Positions 25,451 to 34,414 of a DNA stretch of 64,000 bases are shown one piece after another. Source of the DNA: Saprospiraceae bacterium (GTDB lineage Bacteria; Bacteroidota; Bacteroidia; Chitinophagales; Saprospiraceae); assembly GCA_019694255.1 (NCBI GenBank), contig JAIBCI010000110.1, forward strand, positions 1 to 64,000, written 5' to 3'. The translations under genes and the position numbers were made by a program. Under the pieces are notes generated by a model. The model had not been told where the DNA came from and did no database searches. It saw nothing but the letters and a program-made list of their open reading frames with translations. Every line of letters begins with the position of its first letter. Within the stretch, counting starts at the first letter, position 1.

Positions 25451-26824
25451 ATGAGTCTTATTATTTCTGTATCCGGTATTCGTGGCACAATTGGTGGACT
25501 TCCCGGAGCAAATCTAACACCTCCTGACATTATCAGGTTTTCAAGCGCCTACGCAGCTTTGATTAAGTCAGGTACTGATACGCCAGTAATTGTCATCGGT
25601 AGAGATGCCCGCATTTCCGGCAACATGGTGTCCAATTTGATTTCATCCACTTTAATTTCGATGGGTATTCGCGTTATCGACCTGGGACTGTCAACAACCC
25701 CAACGGTAGAAATGGCGGTATGTAGGCACAAGGCAAACGGAGGAATAATAATTACCGCAAGCCACAATCCTGCCAATTGGAACGCGCTAAAGTTGCTCAA
25801 TGAAAAAGGTGAATTTATTTCTGCTGAAACCGGGCAAAAACTCATTGAACTTGCTGACTCTACCTTAATCAGCTTTTCTCCATATGACCGATTGGGTAGT
25901 CTTGAAAATTCTGTTCAAGATATCAATTATCACGTCAATCAACTGCTGTCTCACCCTCTCATTGCAGTAGACAGGATCCGACTGTCAAAATTTCATGTAT
26001 CCGTTGATTGCATCAATTCCACTGGTGCCTTGGCAATACCGGTTCTACTAGACGCGCTGGATTGTCGTTATACGCTCATTAATGGTGAAGTTACGGGCAA
26101 GTTTTCCCATAATCCTGAGCCTCTTGAAGAAAACCTCAGTGATCTGATTCAGTCTGTTTCAAATGGAATGAACGTTGGTATTGCTGTAGATCCTGATGTA
26201 GATCGCCTTGCACTGGTTGATGAAAGAGGTCGTTATATTGGCGAAGAATACAGTCTAGTTTGTGCAGCAGATTATGTCCTCAAAAACAAACCCGGCAACA
26301 CGGTATCCAATTTATCTTCTTCTAGGGCACTCGCTGATATTACCAAAAAATACGGATGTCATTACTTTGCTTCCAAAGTAGGTGAAGTTCATGTAGTTGA
26401 GAAAATGAAAGAAGTTAATGCAGTCATTGGGGGCGAAGGTAATGGCGGGATTATTCTTCCGGATCTGCACTATGGGCGGGATGCTTTGGCAGGTATAGCA
26501 TTGGTTCTTTCACATCTTGCAACTGGCAACAAGACGTTATCATCGTTAAGAGATGATTTTCCAAAATATGAGATGTATAAGGATAAAATTGAAATAACTT
26601 CTGATACTGATTATGATGAGATAATCCACAATATTCAGCAAAGTTATGCTGATGGAAAAATCAATTTGACCGATGGGATCAAAATTGATCTTGAGCAAGG
26701 CTGGCTCCATCTTCGAAAATCAAATACAGAGCCGATAATACGAATATATAGCGAGGCTTCAACTGCTTCTGATGCGAAAAGACTTGTTATGCAATTAAAA
26801 GAATTAATTGCCAAATTGAATTAA
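25451..26824 (+). CDS. glmM: Phosphoglucosamine mutase
   Basis: A 457-residue alpha-D-phosphohexomutase converting glucosamine-6-phosphate to glucosamine-1-phosphate for UDP-GlcNAc, or a related phosphoglucomutase/phosphomannomutase. It opens with SVSGIRGTIGG. The phosphoserine loop is TASHNPANWNALKLL near 103-117, the metal-binding loop is DPDVDRLALVD near 246-256, the sugar loop is GGEGNGGII near 325, and the C-terminal phosphate-binding RKSNTEPIIRIYSEA is near 425. It is followed four bases later by the cysteine desulfurase gene, so the two probably share a transcript. Confidence 0.88.
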   Translation: MSLIISVSGIRGTIGGLPGANLTPPDIIRFSSAYAALIKSGTDTPVIVIGRDARISGNMVSNLISSTLISMGIRVIDLGLSTTPTVEMAVCRHKANGGIIITASHNPANWNALKLLNEKGEFISAETGQKLIELADSTLISFSPYDRLGSLENSVQDINYHVNQLLSHPLIAVDRIRLSKFHVSVDCINSTGALAIPVLLDALDCRYTLINGEVTGKFSHNPEPLEENLSDLIQSVSNGMNVGIAVDPDVDRLALVDERGRYIGEEYSLVCAADYVLKNKPGNTVSNLSSSRALADITKKYGCHYFASKVGEVHVVEKMKEVNAVIGGEGNGGIILPDLHYGRDALAGIALVLSHLATGNKTLSSLRDDFPKYEMYKDKIEITSDTDYDEIIHNIQQSYADGKINLTDGIKIDLEQGWLHLRKSNTEPIIRIYSEASTASDAKRLVMQLKELIAKLN

Positions 26825-26828
26825 ACTA

Positions 26829-27959
26829 ATGAACAACAGAATTTACCTGGATCACGCAGCCAGCACACCATTACATCCTGAAGTAGTAGATGTTATGCAA
26901 AAAGTGGCGATTCAGTATTACGGAAATCCTTCATCGATTCATCGTGAAGGTGCACAAGCCAAAAGTATTGTAGAAGAATGCCGTAAAAAGATCGCTTCCT
27001 TTATCCACACATCACCTGGCCAGATCATTTTTACTTCTTGTGGCACAGAATCCAATAATGCTTATCTGAGTTCAGTAATTGGTTCCGGCTTAATAAGAAC
27101 AGTGATCAGTTCACCAATCGAACACCCAGCCGTGTTGAATACTCTAAAATTTCATTGCAAGAGGCATCATGTTGAATTAAAATTGCTTACGCCGGATCAA
27201 AATGGCATGGTTAATATCGAGCAGCTCGAAGACCAACTTAGGAAAAGTGGTCAAGATTCCTTGGTCACCCTAATGCATACACAAAATGAACTTGGCACTG
27301 TACTTCCTTTAAGGGACTTTTCCTTAATCTGTAAGCATTATGGAGCAAAGTTTCATTCTGACACAATTCAATCTATTGGGATCGAAGCTTTGGATGTCAC
27401 AGATCTGCAAATTGATGCAATCAGCGGTTCGGCACACAAATTTAACGGCCCGAAAGGGGTTGGCTTCTTATACATCAAAGAACCTTCACAACTTAATCCA
27501 TTGATATTTGGGGGCAATCAGGAACGAAATATGAGGGGCGGCACAGAAAATACAATAGGAATAGCAGGCATGACCAGGGCTCTTGAGCTCGCCCTCAACG
27601 AACGGCAGGACAGAAGACAACATTTGAACCGTTTGAAATCGAAATTCCTGGACGGTTTGCAATTAAGTGGAATTAATTTCGAAATTAATTCACCTTTAGT
27701 GGACTGTTCACCAAAAATACTAAATATTTATTTTGACAAAACAGTCAAGTCGGACTGGTTATTAATGAATTTAGATATAGAAGGAATAGCAGTTTCAGGA
27801 GGTTCTGCATGTTCGTCCGGAACAGAGAAGGCCTCTCATGTCCTGGAATACATCCGTCCCACATCTGAAGGCAGGTCGGTTAGATTTTCCTTTTCGTACT
27901 TGAACACCGAAGATGAAATCGACCATGCCGTGTACGTACTTTCCAAACTACTCAGTTGA
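26829..27959 (+). CDS. Cysteine desulfurase (NifS/IscS type)
   Basis: A 376-residue PLP enzyme that removes sulfur from cysteine for Fe-S clusters, thiolation or FdhD. It shows YLDHAASTPLHPEV at the start, FTSCGTESNN near 74, HTQNELGTVLP near 150, the PLP lysine in SGSAHKFNGPKG near 203, and the active-site cysteine in SGGSACSSGTEKASHVL near 327. It lacks a SufS-type N-terminus. No IscU or IscA is adjacent, but HscA is encoded 1.8 kb downstream, so involvement in Fe-S assembly is plausible. Confidence 0.92.
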   Translation: MNNRIYLDHAASTPLHPEVVDVMQKVAIQYYGNPSSIHREGAQAKSIVEECRKKIASFIHTSPGQIIFTSCGTESNNAYLSSVIGSGLIRTVISSPIEHPAVLNTLKFHCKRHHVELKLLTPDQNGMVNIEQLEDQLRKSGQDSLVTLMHTQNELGTVLPLRDFSLICKHYGAKFHSDTIQSIGIEALDVTDLQIDAISGSAHKFNGPKGVGFLYIKEPSQLNPLIFGGNQERNMRGGTENTIGIAGMTRALELALNERQDRRQHLNRLKSKFLDGLQLSGINFEINSPLVDCSPKILNIYFDKTVKSDWLLMNLDIEGIAVSGGSACSSGTEKASHVLEYIRPTSEGRSVRFSFSYLNTEDEIDHAVYVLSKLLS

Positions 27960-27974
27960 TCTTCAGATGAATTT

Positions 27975-28949
27975 TTAATTCTTTCTTGGCTGAAGAAATA
28001 TCTCAGCCATCATGCACCGGGCACTGCCTCCCCCAACCTTTTCTATTGTGGGAATTTCTACTGGCAAAAGATCCGTATGTCTTCTAAGTTTGGCAAACTG
28101 CTGGGCCTCCAGTGAATCATACGCGGTCTGAGACATTACGAGCACAGGACGTCCTCCGACTGTACGCAGTTGCAACATATTACCTGCAAAATGATTCATC
28201 TGCCCAAAACTAATTTCAACTACTTCCTTACTGGTCTTTTCAAAACATTGACGTAAGGTCTTTTGAGAAATATCATCCACAGACTCCATACAAATGACCA
28301 CAAATCCCGATCCCATTGCCATCATTACGTTGGTATGATACACAGGCACGCCGTGTTCATCATGGGCGTTAAAAAAAACAACTTCATATTTCATTAATGC
28401 CCCAAAATGGGAAAGGAGCTGAACATTTGTCCTTGGGCTTAATCCTGCATAGACGATACGGTGATCATGATCAAATATCATGCTACCTGTACCTTCCAAA
28501 AACTGATTATGCTCTTCAAATAATTCAAGATTAAATTTTCTTTTAACCTCAAATTGCGCCGTTAAAATATCGAGTATTTCGCCCCGTCTTTCCAATCGAC
28601 GATTTGGGGTCTGCATTGGATAGGTAATAATGGTTCCGTCGTGATGAGTTGTAATCCAGTTATTAGGAAATACTGCATCGGGGCACACTATTTCTTGACT
28701 GTCCTCAACAACAATGACATTGATCCCAGTAGTCCTGAGCGCCTCAGTCATTTTGTCAAATTCCTGCAAAGCAGCTGCACTCACCTCCTCTTCTTTCTCT
28801 TCAGGTCTATTCTGAAAAACATTGGTTGCTCCGGTCTCTGAATTAAAGCCGAAATGGGCCGGCCTGACCATCAGCACTGTATTCGCTAGCTGTAGACTTT
28901 CTGGTTTATTCATCATATCAAAACTACTCATTGATTTTAAGTGATGCAT
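27975..28949 (-). CDS. Citrulline/arginine-deiminase-type hydrolase (CtlX family)
   Basis: A guanidino-group-modifying enzyme of the amidinotransferase fold, closest to the CtlX group described as a citrulline utilisation hydrolase. Conserved parts are VLMVRPAHFGFN, CPDAVFPNNW near 89-98 (substrate Asp), FLEGTGSMIFD near 147, VPVYHTNVMMAMG near 193 (His), and GGGSARCMMAEIFL at the end with the nucleophilic cysteine near 312. The ATG at 28949 overlaps the upstream transporter gene by 26 bases; an internal ATG pair at 28913/28916 avoids this. The exact substrate is uncertain. Confidence 0.82.
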   Translation of the reverse strand: MHHLKSMSSFDMMNKPESLQLANTVLMVRPAHFGFNSETGATNVFQNRPEEKEEEVSAAALQEFDKMTEALRTTGINVIVVEDSQEIVCPDAVFPNNWITTHHDGTIITYPMQTPNRRLERRGEILDILTAQFEVKRKFNLELFEEHNQFLEGTGSMIFDHDHRIVYAGLSPRTNVQLLSHFGALMKYEVVFFNAHDEHGVPVYHTNVMMAMGSGFVVICMESVDDISQKTLRQCFEKTSKEVVEISFGQMNHFAGNMLQLRTVGGRPVLVMSQTAYDSLEAQQFAKLRRHTDLLPVEIPTIEKVGGGSARCMMAEIFLQPRKN

Positions 28950-29733
28950 CTCTTTTCATGCTTGATGCAAGTTCTTCGCCCAAATATTGCTCAATCCAGT
29001 GATGAACCAGATAAACGACTGGTGTGGATATTAATGCAATGACAAATTTATATATATAATTGATAGTTCCTATTGCAAGAACAAGTTTGAATGGCCAGCC
29101 TGCACCAATATAGAAGGCAATCAAAAGCACTACATAACTATCAACCAATTGGGAGATCAGCGTTGAACCTGTAGACCTTAACCATATGCTTGATTCCCCT
29201 GTACGCTCCTTGATCTTATGAAAAACATACACATCAAGAACTTGGCCAATGATGAATGCGCATATTGAGCCAACGATGATCCAAAGACCCTGACCAAAAA
29301 TAAGTTGATAGGCTGTATTCAAATTATGCACCTCACTATCAGGATATTTTGCAAGATGCGAGCTCGGCCAGAAATCCGCTGGAACCAGCCGTATTGCAAC
29401 CGATACAACCACAAAAGAGTAAATGATTAAACCACTGGTCAAATAGGAAAGAAACCTCACACCTTTAGGTCCGTAGTATTCATTGATTATATCGGTAAGA
29501 ATAAATACCACAGGCCAAAGTAGAACTCCAGATGTTAAATTGAAACTCAGGTTTTCCTGACCCAGCAGATGCCAGTCTACCGGAATCATTCCCAGCGTTC
29601 GTTCAAGAGAAAAGATTTTTACTCCGATGAATTCGGCCATTAGTGCATTGGTGATAAATATTCCCGAAAGGATCAGAAAAAGAAGAGTTTCCTTATTTTT
29701 GCTCAGATTTCGCATACCGTTGTCTAAACACAA
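28924..29733 (-). CDS. Queuosine precursor transporter (YhhQ/VUT family)
   Basis: A 269-residue membrane protein with six or so helices and the YhhQ marks [18 protein letters not shown] N-terminus, [21 protein letters not shown] near 75-95, [24 protein letters not shown] and [17 protein letters not shown]. The family imports preQ0/preQ1 for queuosine tRNA modification. An ATG at 29715 is an alternative start. It is divergent from hscA across a 26-base gap and overlaps the CtlX-type gene downstream. No queuosine biosynthesis gene is nearby. Confidence 0.88.
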   Translation of the reverse strand: MCLDNGMRNLSKNKETLLFLILSGIFITNALMAEFIGVKIFSLERTLGMIPVDWHLLGQENLSFNLTSGVLLWPVVFILTDIINEYYGPKGVRFLSYLTSGLIIYSFVVVSVAIRLVPADFWPSSHLAKYPDSEVHNLNTAYQLIFGQGLWIIVGSICAFIIGQVLDVYVFHKIKERTGESSIWLRSTGSTLISQLVDSYVVLLIAFYIGAGWPFKLVLAIGTINYIYKFVIALISTPVVYLVHHWIEQYLGEELASSMKRDASLKINE

Positions 29734-29759
29734 TTGAACTTTATTGGTTTACTCCCACG

Positions 29760-31640
29760 ATGTCAAAAATAGCCATTGATTTCAAAACCGGACAGATTAA
29801 AAATACCGCTCAATTGGTAGTTGGCATTGATTTGGGTACTACCAATTCACTCATTGCCAGAATAAATGATGGGCGCGCTGAAATTATTAAGGATTTCCAA
29901 AATAAACCGCTTTTTATACCTTCTGTGATCAATGTGGGCCATGATGGCGTGATCACTGTTGGACATGAGGCGATTCAGAAACTGATTACGGACCCGGAAT
30001 CCACTGTTTATTCGATCAAGCGTCTAATGGGTAAATCGTTGCAGGACTTCTCAGACCGTAAGGAATTCTTTGGATATCATTTTGATGAAAGTGCATCCGA
30101 AGGCCTCATCCGGATACGCTTGAATGACCGGTATTATACTCCGGTAGAATTATCTTCTTATATCCTCAGACATCTTGTTCAAGAGGCTGAAAAAGCATTG
30201 GGGGTCAAGATTGAAGATGCCGTGATCACTGTACCAGCCTATTTTAATGATGAACAAAGGCAGGCCACAAGAGATGCTGGCAAAATTGCGGGACTTAATG
30301 TCCTGCGAATCGTTAATGAACCCACAGCAGCAAGTCTTGCTTATGGCCTTGGACAAAACAAAACAGAGGCGCTAAATATAGCAGTTTATGATCTTGGAGG
30401 CGGAACTTTCGACGTTTCGATTCTTAGAATTGAAGATGGCGTATTCGACGTTTTGGCAACACGGGGAGACACTAATCTCGGAGGGGATGATTTTGATCGC
30501 GAAATTATTAAATTCTGGAAGGAGAAGTATCAGTTATACCCAGAAAATCCAATTGAGCAATCGGAATTATTTTTTAAAGCCCGGGCCGCAAAACACGAAT
30601 TAAGTGATTCAAATAACTTTTCTACTACCTGGAATCATCATATACTCTCGCTTTCCAATGAAGAATATAAAACACTTTCACAACCTTATATTGACAGAAC
30701 ACTAGATTGCTTCAGACTTGCCTTATCAGACAGTGGCCTGCATATTCATGATATAGATGAACTTCTACTTGTTGGTGGATCGACACGAATGCCGATCGTA
30801 TTTGATGCGCTTCAGTCATTTTACGGTAAAACACCCAACCGCTCTCTTCACCCAGATGAAGCCGTAGCACTCGGTGCTGCCATTCAGGCAGATATTCTTG
30901 CAGGAAATAGAAAGGACTTTTTATTGTTGGATGTCAACCCATTGTCACTTGGAATTGAAACCCTCGGCGGCATAATGGATGTCATTATTCCGCGAAACTC
31001 AAAAATTCCAATTCAACAGGCAAGAGAATATACCACTTCACGCGACGGTCAAAAAAATTTAAAAATCGCGATTTATCAGGGAGAAAGAGATCTTGTTGAA
31101 AACAATAAATTGCTCGCTGAATTTATTCTTGAGGACATCCCCCCGATGCCTGCCGGCATTCCGAAAATTCAAGTCAGATTTATGATTGACGCGGATGGCA
31201 TTTTGACAGTAAAAGCCATTGAGCAGAGAACGCAGACTGAACAATCCATTACAATCAAATCGCAATTTAACATTTCAGCCGCAGAAGTCGCCTCGATGCT
31301 TCAGGAATCTATCAGATTTGCAAAGTCAGATCAGGAAAAAAAAGCACTAATCGACAGTATCAATGAAGGCAAATATCTACAACTAGCTTCTGAAAAATTT
31401 CTTAAGAACAATCATCAATATTTGACTAGTTTGCAAAGGTCTGAAATTTCAAACCTGATCACATATCTGAAAGATGCGTTAGATTCCAAAATACGCGACC
31501 ACATCGAACTAGCCATTGAAGCACTGAATAAATACACTGCTCCAATTGCGCATAAGGCACTGGACAGAAATATCGCAGACGCACTTAGAAATAAGAATAT
31601 CAGTGAGGCCATCAACAATGAAACCAAAAAAGATGGGTAA
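29760..31640 (+). CDS. hscA: Fe-S assembly chaperone HscA (Hsp70 family)
   Basis: A 626-residue Hsp70. The ATPase domain (~18-385) has [72 protein letters not shown] and [10 protein letters not shown]. The substrate-binding domain (~395-540) starts [14 protein letters not shown]. The N-terminal extension before the ATPase, the [11 protein letters not shown] segment and the short lid fit HscA rather than DnaK. HscA helps transfer clusters from IscU. HscB and IscU are absent from the window. Its end overlaps the SUI1 gene. Confidence 0.88.
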   Translation: MSKIAIDFKTGQIKNTAQLVVGIDLGTTNSLIARINDGRAEIIKDFQNKPLFIPSVINVGHDGVITVGHEAIQKLITDPESTVYSIKRLMGKSLQDFSDRKEFFGYHFDESASEGLIRIRLNDRYYTPVELSSYILRHLVQEAEKALGVKIEDAVITVPAYFNDEQRQATRDAGKIAGLNVLRIVNEPTAASLAYGLGQNKTEALNIAVYDLGGGTFDVSILRIEDGVFDVLATRGDTNLGGDDFDREIIKFWKEKYQLYPENPIEQSELFFKARAAKHELSDSNNFSTTWNHHILSLSNEEYKTLSQPYIDRTLDCFRLALSDSGLHIHDIDELLLVGGSTRMPIVFDALQSFYGKTPNRSLHPDEAVALGAAIQADILAGNRKDFLLLDVNPLSLGIETLGGIMDVIIPRNSKIPIQQAREYTTSRDGQKNLKIAIYQGERDLVENNKLLAEFILEDIPPMPAGIPKIQVRFMIDADGILTVKAIEQRTQTEQSITIKSQFNISAAEVASMLQESIRFAKSDQEKKALIDSINEGKYLQLASEKFLKNNHQYLTSLQRSEISNLITYLKDALDSKIRDHIELAIEALNKYTAPIAHKALDRNIADALRNKNISEAINNETKKDG

Positions 31641-31974
31641 GAAGTTAAACAATTTGTCAGATCTCAGCATGGTCTACTCGACACATGCAAATGAACCTGA
31701 TGCGCAGGAAATTATTAAAGATTCAAATTATTCCGGTAAGGTAGTTCGTGTCCAGCTTGAATCCATCCGGGGCGGCAAAGTGGTGACAAAAATCATGGGA
31801 CTTAATCTTATGGATAAAGAAATGGAGGGACTTGCCAAAGAGCTCAAACAGAAATGCGGCGTTGGCGGAGGCGTAAAAGATGGTTTAATTCTCATTCAGG
31901 GAGACCACGTCAATAAAGTAATTCCTATATTAATTTCAAAAGGATTTAAAAATACGAAAAGGACCGGAGGCTAA
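31633..31974 (+). CDS. SUI1/eIF1-family translation factor (YciH-like)
   Basis: A 113-residue eIF1-like protein: the SUI1 fold is seen in [43 protein letters not shown] and a C-terminal [17 protein letters not shown], the family's ending. Bacterial members are thought to affect start-codon selection. It begins within hscA (ATG 31633 overlaps its stop by eight bases; another ATG at 31618 is in frame). It ends in TAATG shared with the next gene, so a coupled transcript is likely. Confidence 0.88.
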   Translation: MGKKLNNLSDLSMVYSTHANEPDAQEIIKDSNYSGKVVRVQLESIRGGKVVTKIMGLNLMDKEMEGLAKELKQKCGVGGGVKDGLILIQGDHVNKVIPILISKGFKNTKRTGG

Positions 31975-34361
31975 TGAGATTACTTAGATCACCTGTTTTG
32001 GTGATTGTTTTTTATTGGTTTATTTCCTGCAACTTCGACGCCAAGAATGAATCGAAAGGGATATACAATAGTTTTCTTTACCACAATATAGTGGTGAATT
32101 ATCCTGAGTTGCCTGGCTCTGACCAGTATTACCGTGCTATAAGCAATCAAGCTCATATGCCATCATTTATCCAGAGATCAAATCACTGGGAATGGATTGG
32201 CCCTGAAAATATTTCAGGAAGAGTACTCTCTCTTGCGATTGATCCTTATGACACATCAAATGTATGGGCAGGGTCAGCCTCTGCAGGTCTTTGGCGATCA
32301 AGAACTGGCGGGATTGGTGCAAAAGCATGGCAAAGGGTATCTTTACCCTATCCTATAGGGGCCGTATCCGCTATAGCCATTGACCCCGTACATCAAGGTA
32401 CCTTATTTATTGGAACTGGTGAATCGTACAGCTACGAATCGGGACTCAACGGTAAATTCATTAGAACAATGCGCGGCTCTTACGGAATGGGAATACTTCG
32501 TACAAGGGATGGAGGTCTGACCTGGTCACTTGTTCTTGACTGGAGTTTACACCCAGAAAGATGCATTTGGAAAATAATTATTGACCCGAATCAGTCTGAT
32601 ATTATTTATGCTGCAGGGACACACGGCATTTATAAAAGCATTGACGGCGGAGACCATTGGGGCCTCATCGCTGATTTAAAAATGACAACTGATCTGATCA
32701 TTCACATAGACTCCTCCAATTACTTACTTGCAGGCGTAGGTGGACTCGGAGGTGATCGTTTTGGTATTTTCAAAAGTACCGATGGCGGAGCAAACTGGGA
32801 CAAAATAACAAAATCCTACTCAGAACAGATGCGCGGGCGAATCATGCTTCATATAAATAGCACATACTCCAGCAAAGTTTATGCTTTGATTTCTGATTCT
32901 TTTCAAACAATCCATTTACTTCGATCAAGCAATTTCTTCAAGAACTGGCAAACGCACAGCATTCAGGATATTACCAGCTATCAAGGCTGGTATACACGCG
33001 GTATGATCTCGGATAGCAGTGGCAAAAAACTGATGATTGGAGGAGTGGATTTATTTGCAGATATGAGTGGCACTTTCAATTCATTTGAACGTTATCAAAT
33101 GGGCAAAATTGGTATGCATGCTGATTTTCATGACATTATTTGCAATCCGAATGACCCAACTAAACTTTATTTCGCTACCGATGGAGGAATTTTTCGTTCA
33201 GATGATTGGGGTTTAACCTTCTTTGAATGCAACGGCGGCCTTAACACTGCACAGTTTTACGCAATTAGCTTTTCTTCTGAAAGTAATTTTGCCATTGGTG
33301 GACTGCAGGATAATCGTTCTGCTATATTTACCGGAGATTTGAACTGGACCCCTACGCACCTGGGTGATGGTACTGCTTGTGCAATCAATTCATATCAGCC
33401 TGGTGAAATGATTTGCGCCGCACAAAATCTTTACCTGTCGTTTTCTCAGGACAGTGGCAAAACCTGGACCAATTCACTACAAGATGAAGAATCTTCTTTT
33501 GTCACGCCGCTTAATGTGAATAAAGCATTTCAAGATGTAGTGTATACCGCCTCAAGATTTATTTATAAAAGTTCTGATTTCGGAAAGTCTTTTCAAAAAA
33601 TAACGCCGAATACAGGTGGCTCAATTATCAATAAAATAATTTCATCACCCGCTGACACCAATCTATTAGTCTTCACAACACTACCTGATGAATTCTCCAC
33701 CCCGGAAGTTTATTATTCTTCCAACGGCGGTAAAAATGCCATCAATATTACTGGCAACCTCCCGGACAGAATAATATCAGATATACAATGGACTTCAGAC
33801 AATTCACTTTTAGTATGCCTTGGAGGATACGGGTCTCCGCATATTTTCATTTCGAACAATATGGGAATGCAATGGAAAGACATCAGTGGACAGCTTCCCG
33901 ACATTCCTTTTCATTGCATTACAAACATCAAGATAGATAACAACAATATAATTATTGCAGGTTCAGAAACCGGATTGTATGTGACTACCAATCTTGGCCA
34001 AAGCTGGACCTGTATGAACCAGAACCCAGCAACGCCTCTTCCGATCTACGACATTAAAAGAATTCCCGGAACTGACAAAATAGCCGTTGCAACTCATGGA
34101 TCTGGAGTTTTTACGCTTCGATTTAGTGAAATAATAACATCATTGAGTGAAGTTGAAAGATCCGGAACACATTGTGGCAACAACTGGAGTTCAGTTACAA
34201 GACAGTTACCAACTGACAAAAAGATCACATTGCTTAATCTGGACGGAAAAATTATTTTCCACAACTGCAAAATAAATACCATAGAACCTGGTCAGTTGCC
34301 GCCCGGAGTTTATTTCATGCTGGCTGATAACATGGTCACCAAACTGATCATTGAAAATTAA
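31974..34361 (+). CDS. BNR/VPS10-like beta-propeller protein with T9SS sorting domain, putative lipoprotein
   Basis: A 795-residue secreted protein. The signal peptide ends at a lipobox-like FISC (Cys near 20). Propeller repeats resembling sialidase/VPS10 blades cover ~60-700, with many Asp-box-like turns: STDGGANW, RTRDGGLTW, SIDGGDHWG, RSDDWGLTF. The last ~75 residues (KKITLLNLDGKIIF, LPPGVYFMLA, TKLIIEN) are a T9SS type A sorting domain. Known members of this fold include glycan- or peptide-binding proteins; no hydrolytic site can be assigned. It overlaps the SUI1 stop (TAATG) and precedes a paralogue by 53 bases. Confidence 0.8.
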   Translation: MRLLRSPVLVIVFYWFISCNFDAKNESKGIYNSFLYHNIVVNYPELPGSDQYYRAISNQAHMPSFIQRSNHWEWIGPENISGRVLSLAIDPYDTSNVWAGSASAGLWRSRTGGIGAKAWQRVSLPYPIGAVSAIAIDPVHQGTLFIGTGESYSYESGLNGKFIRTMRGSYGMGILRTRDGGLTWSLVLDWSLHPERCIWKIIIDPNQSDIIYAAGTHGIYKSIDGGDHWGLIADLKMTTDLIIHIDSSNYLLAGVGGLGGDRFGIFKSTDGGANWDKITKSYSEQMRGRIMLHINSTYSSKVYALISDSFQTIHLLRSSNFFKNWQTHSIQDITSYQGWYTRGMISDSSGKKLMIGGVDLFADMSGTFNSFERYQMGKIGMHADFHDIICNPNDPTKLYFATDGGIFRSDDWGLTFFECNGGLNTAQFYAISFSSESNFAIGGLQDNRSAIFTGDLNWTPTHLGDGTACAINSYQPGEMICAAQNLYLSFSQDSGKTWTNSLQDEESSFVTPLNVNKAFQDVVYTASRFIYKSSDFGKSFQKITPNTGGSIINKIISSPADTNLLVFTTLPDEFSTPEVYYSSNGGKNAINITGNLPDRIISDIQWTSDNSLLVCLGGYGSPHIFISNNMGMQWKDISGQLPDIPFHCITNIKIDNNNIIIAGSETGLYVTTNLGQSWTCMNQNPATPLPIYDIKRIPGTDKIAVATHGSGVFTLRFSEIITSLSEVERSGTHCGNNWSSVTRQLPTDKKITLLNLDGKIIFHNCKINTIEPGQLPPGVYFMLADNMVTKLIIEN

Positions 34362-34414
34362 TCAACATTCCGCTGGTTTTAGTAACTTAGCGCTAGACAA
34401 AACTTGGACCTTAC

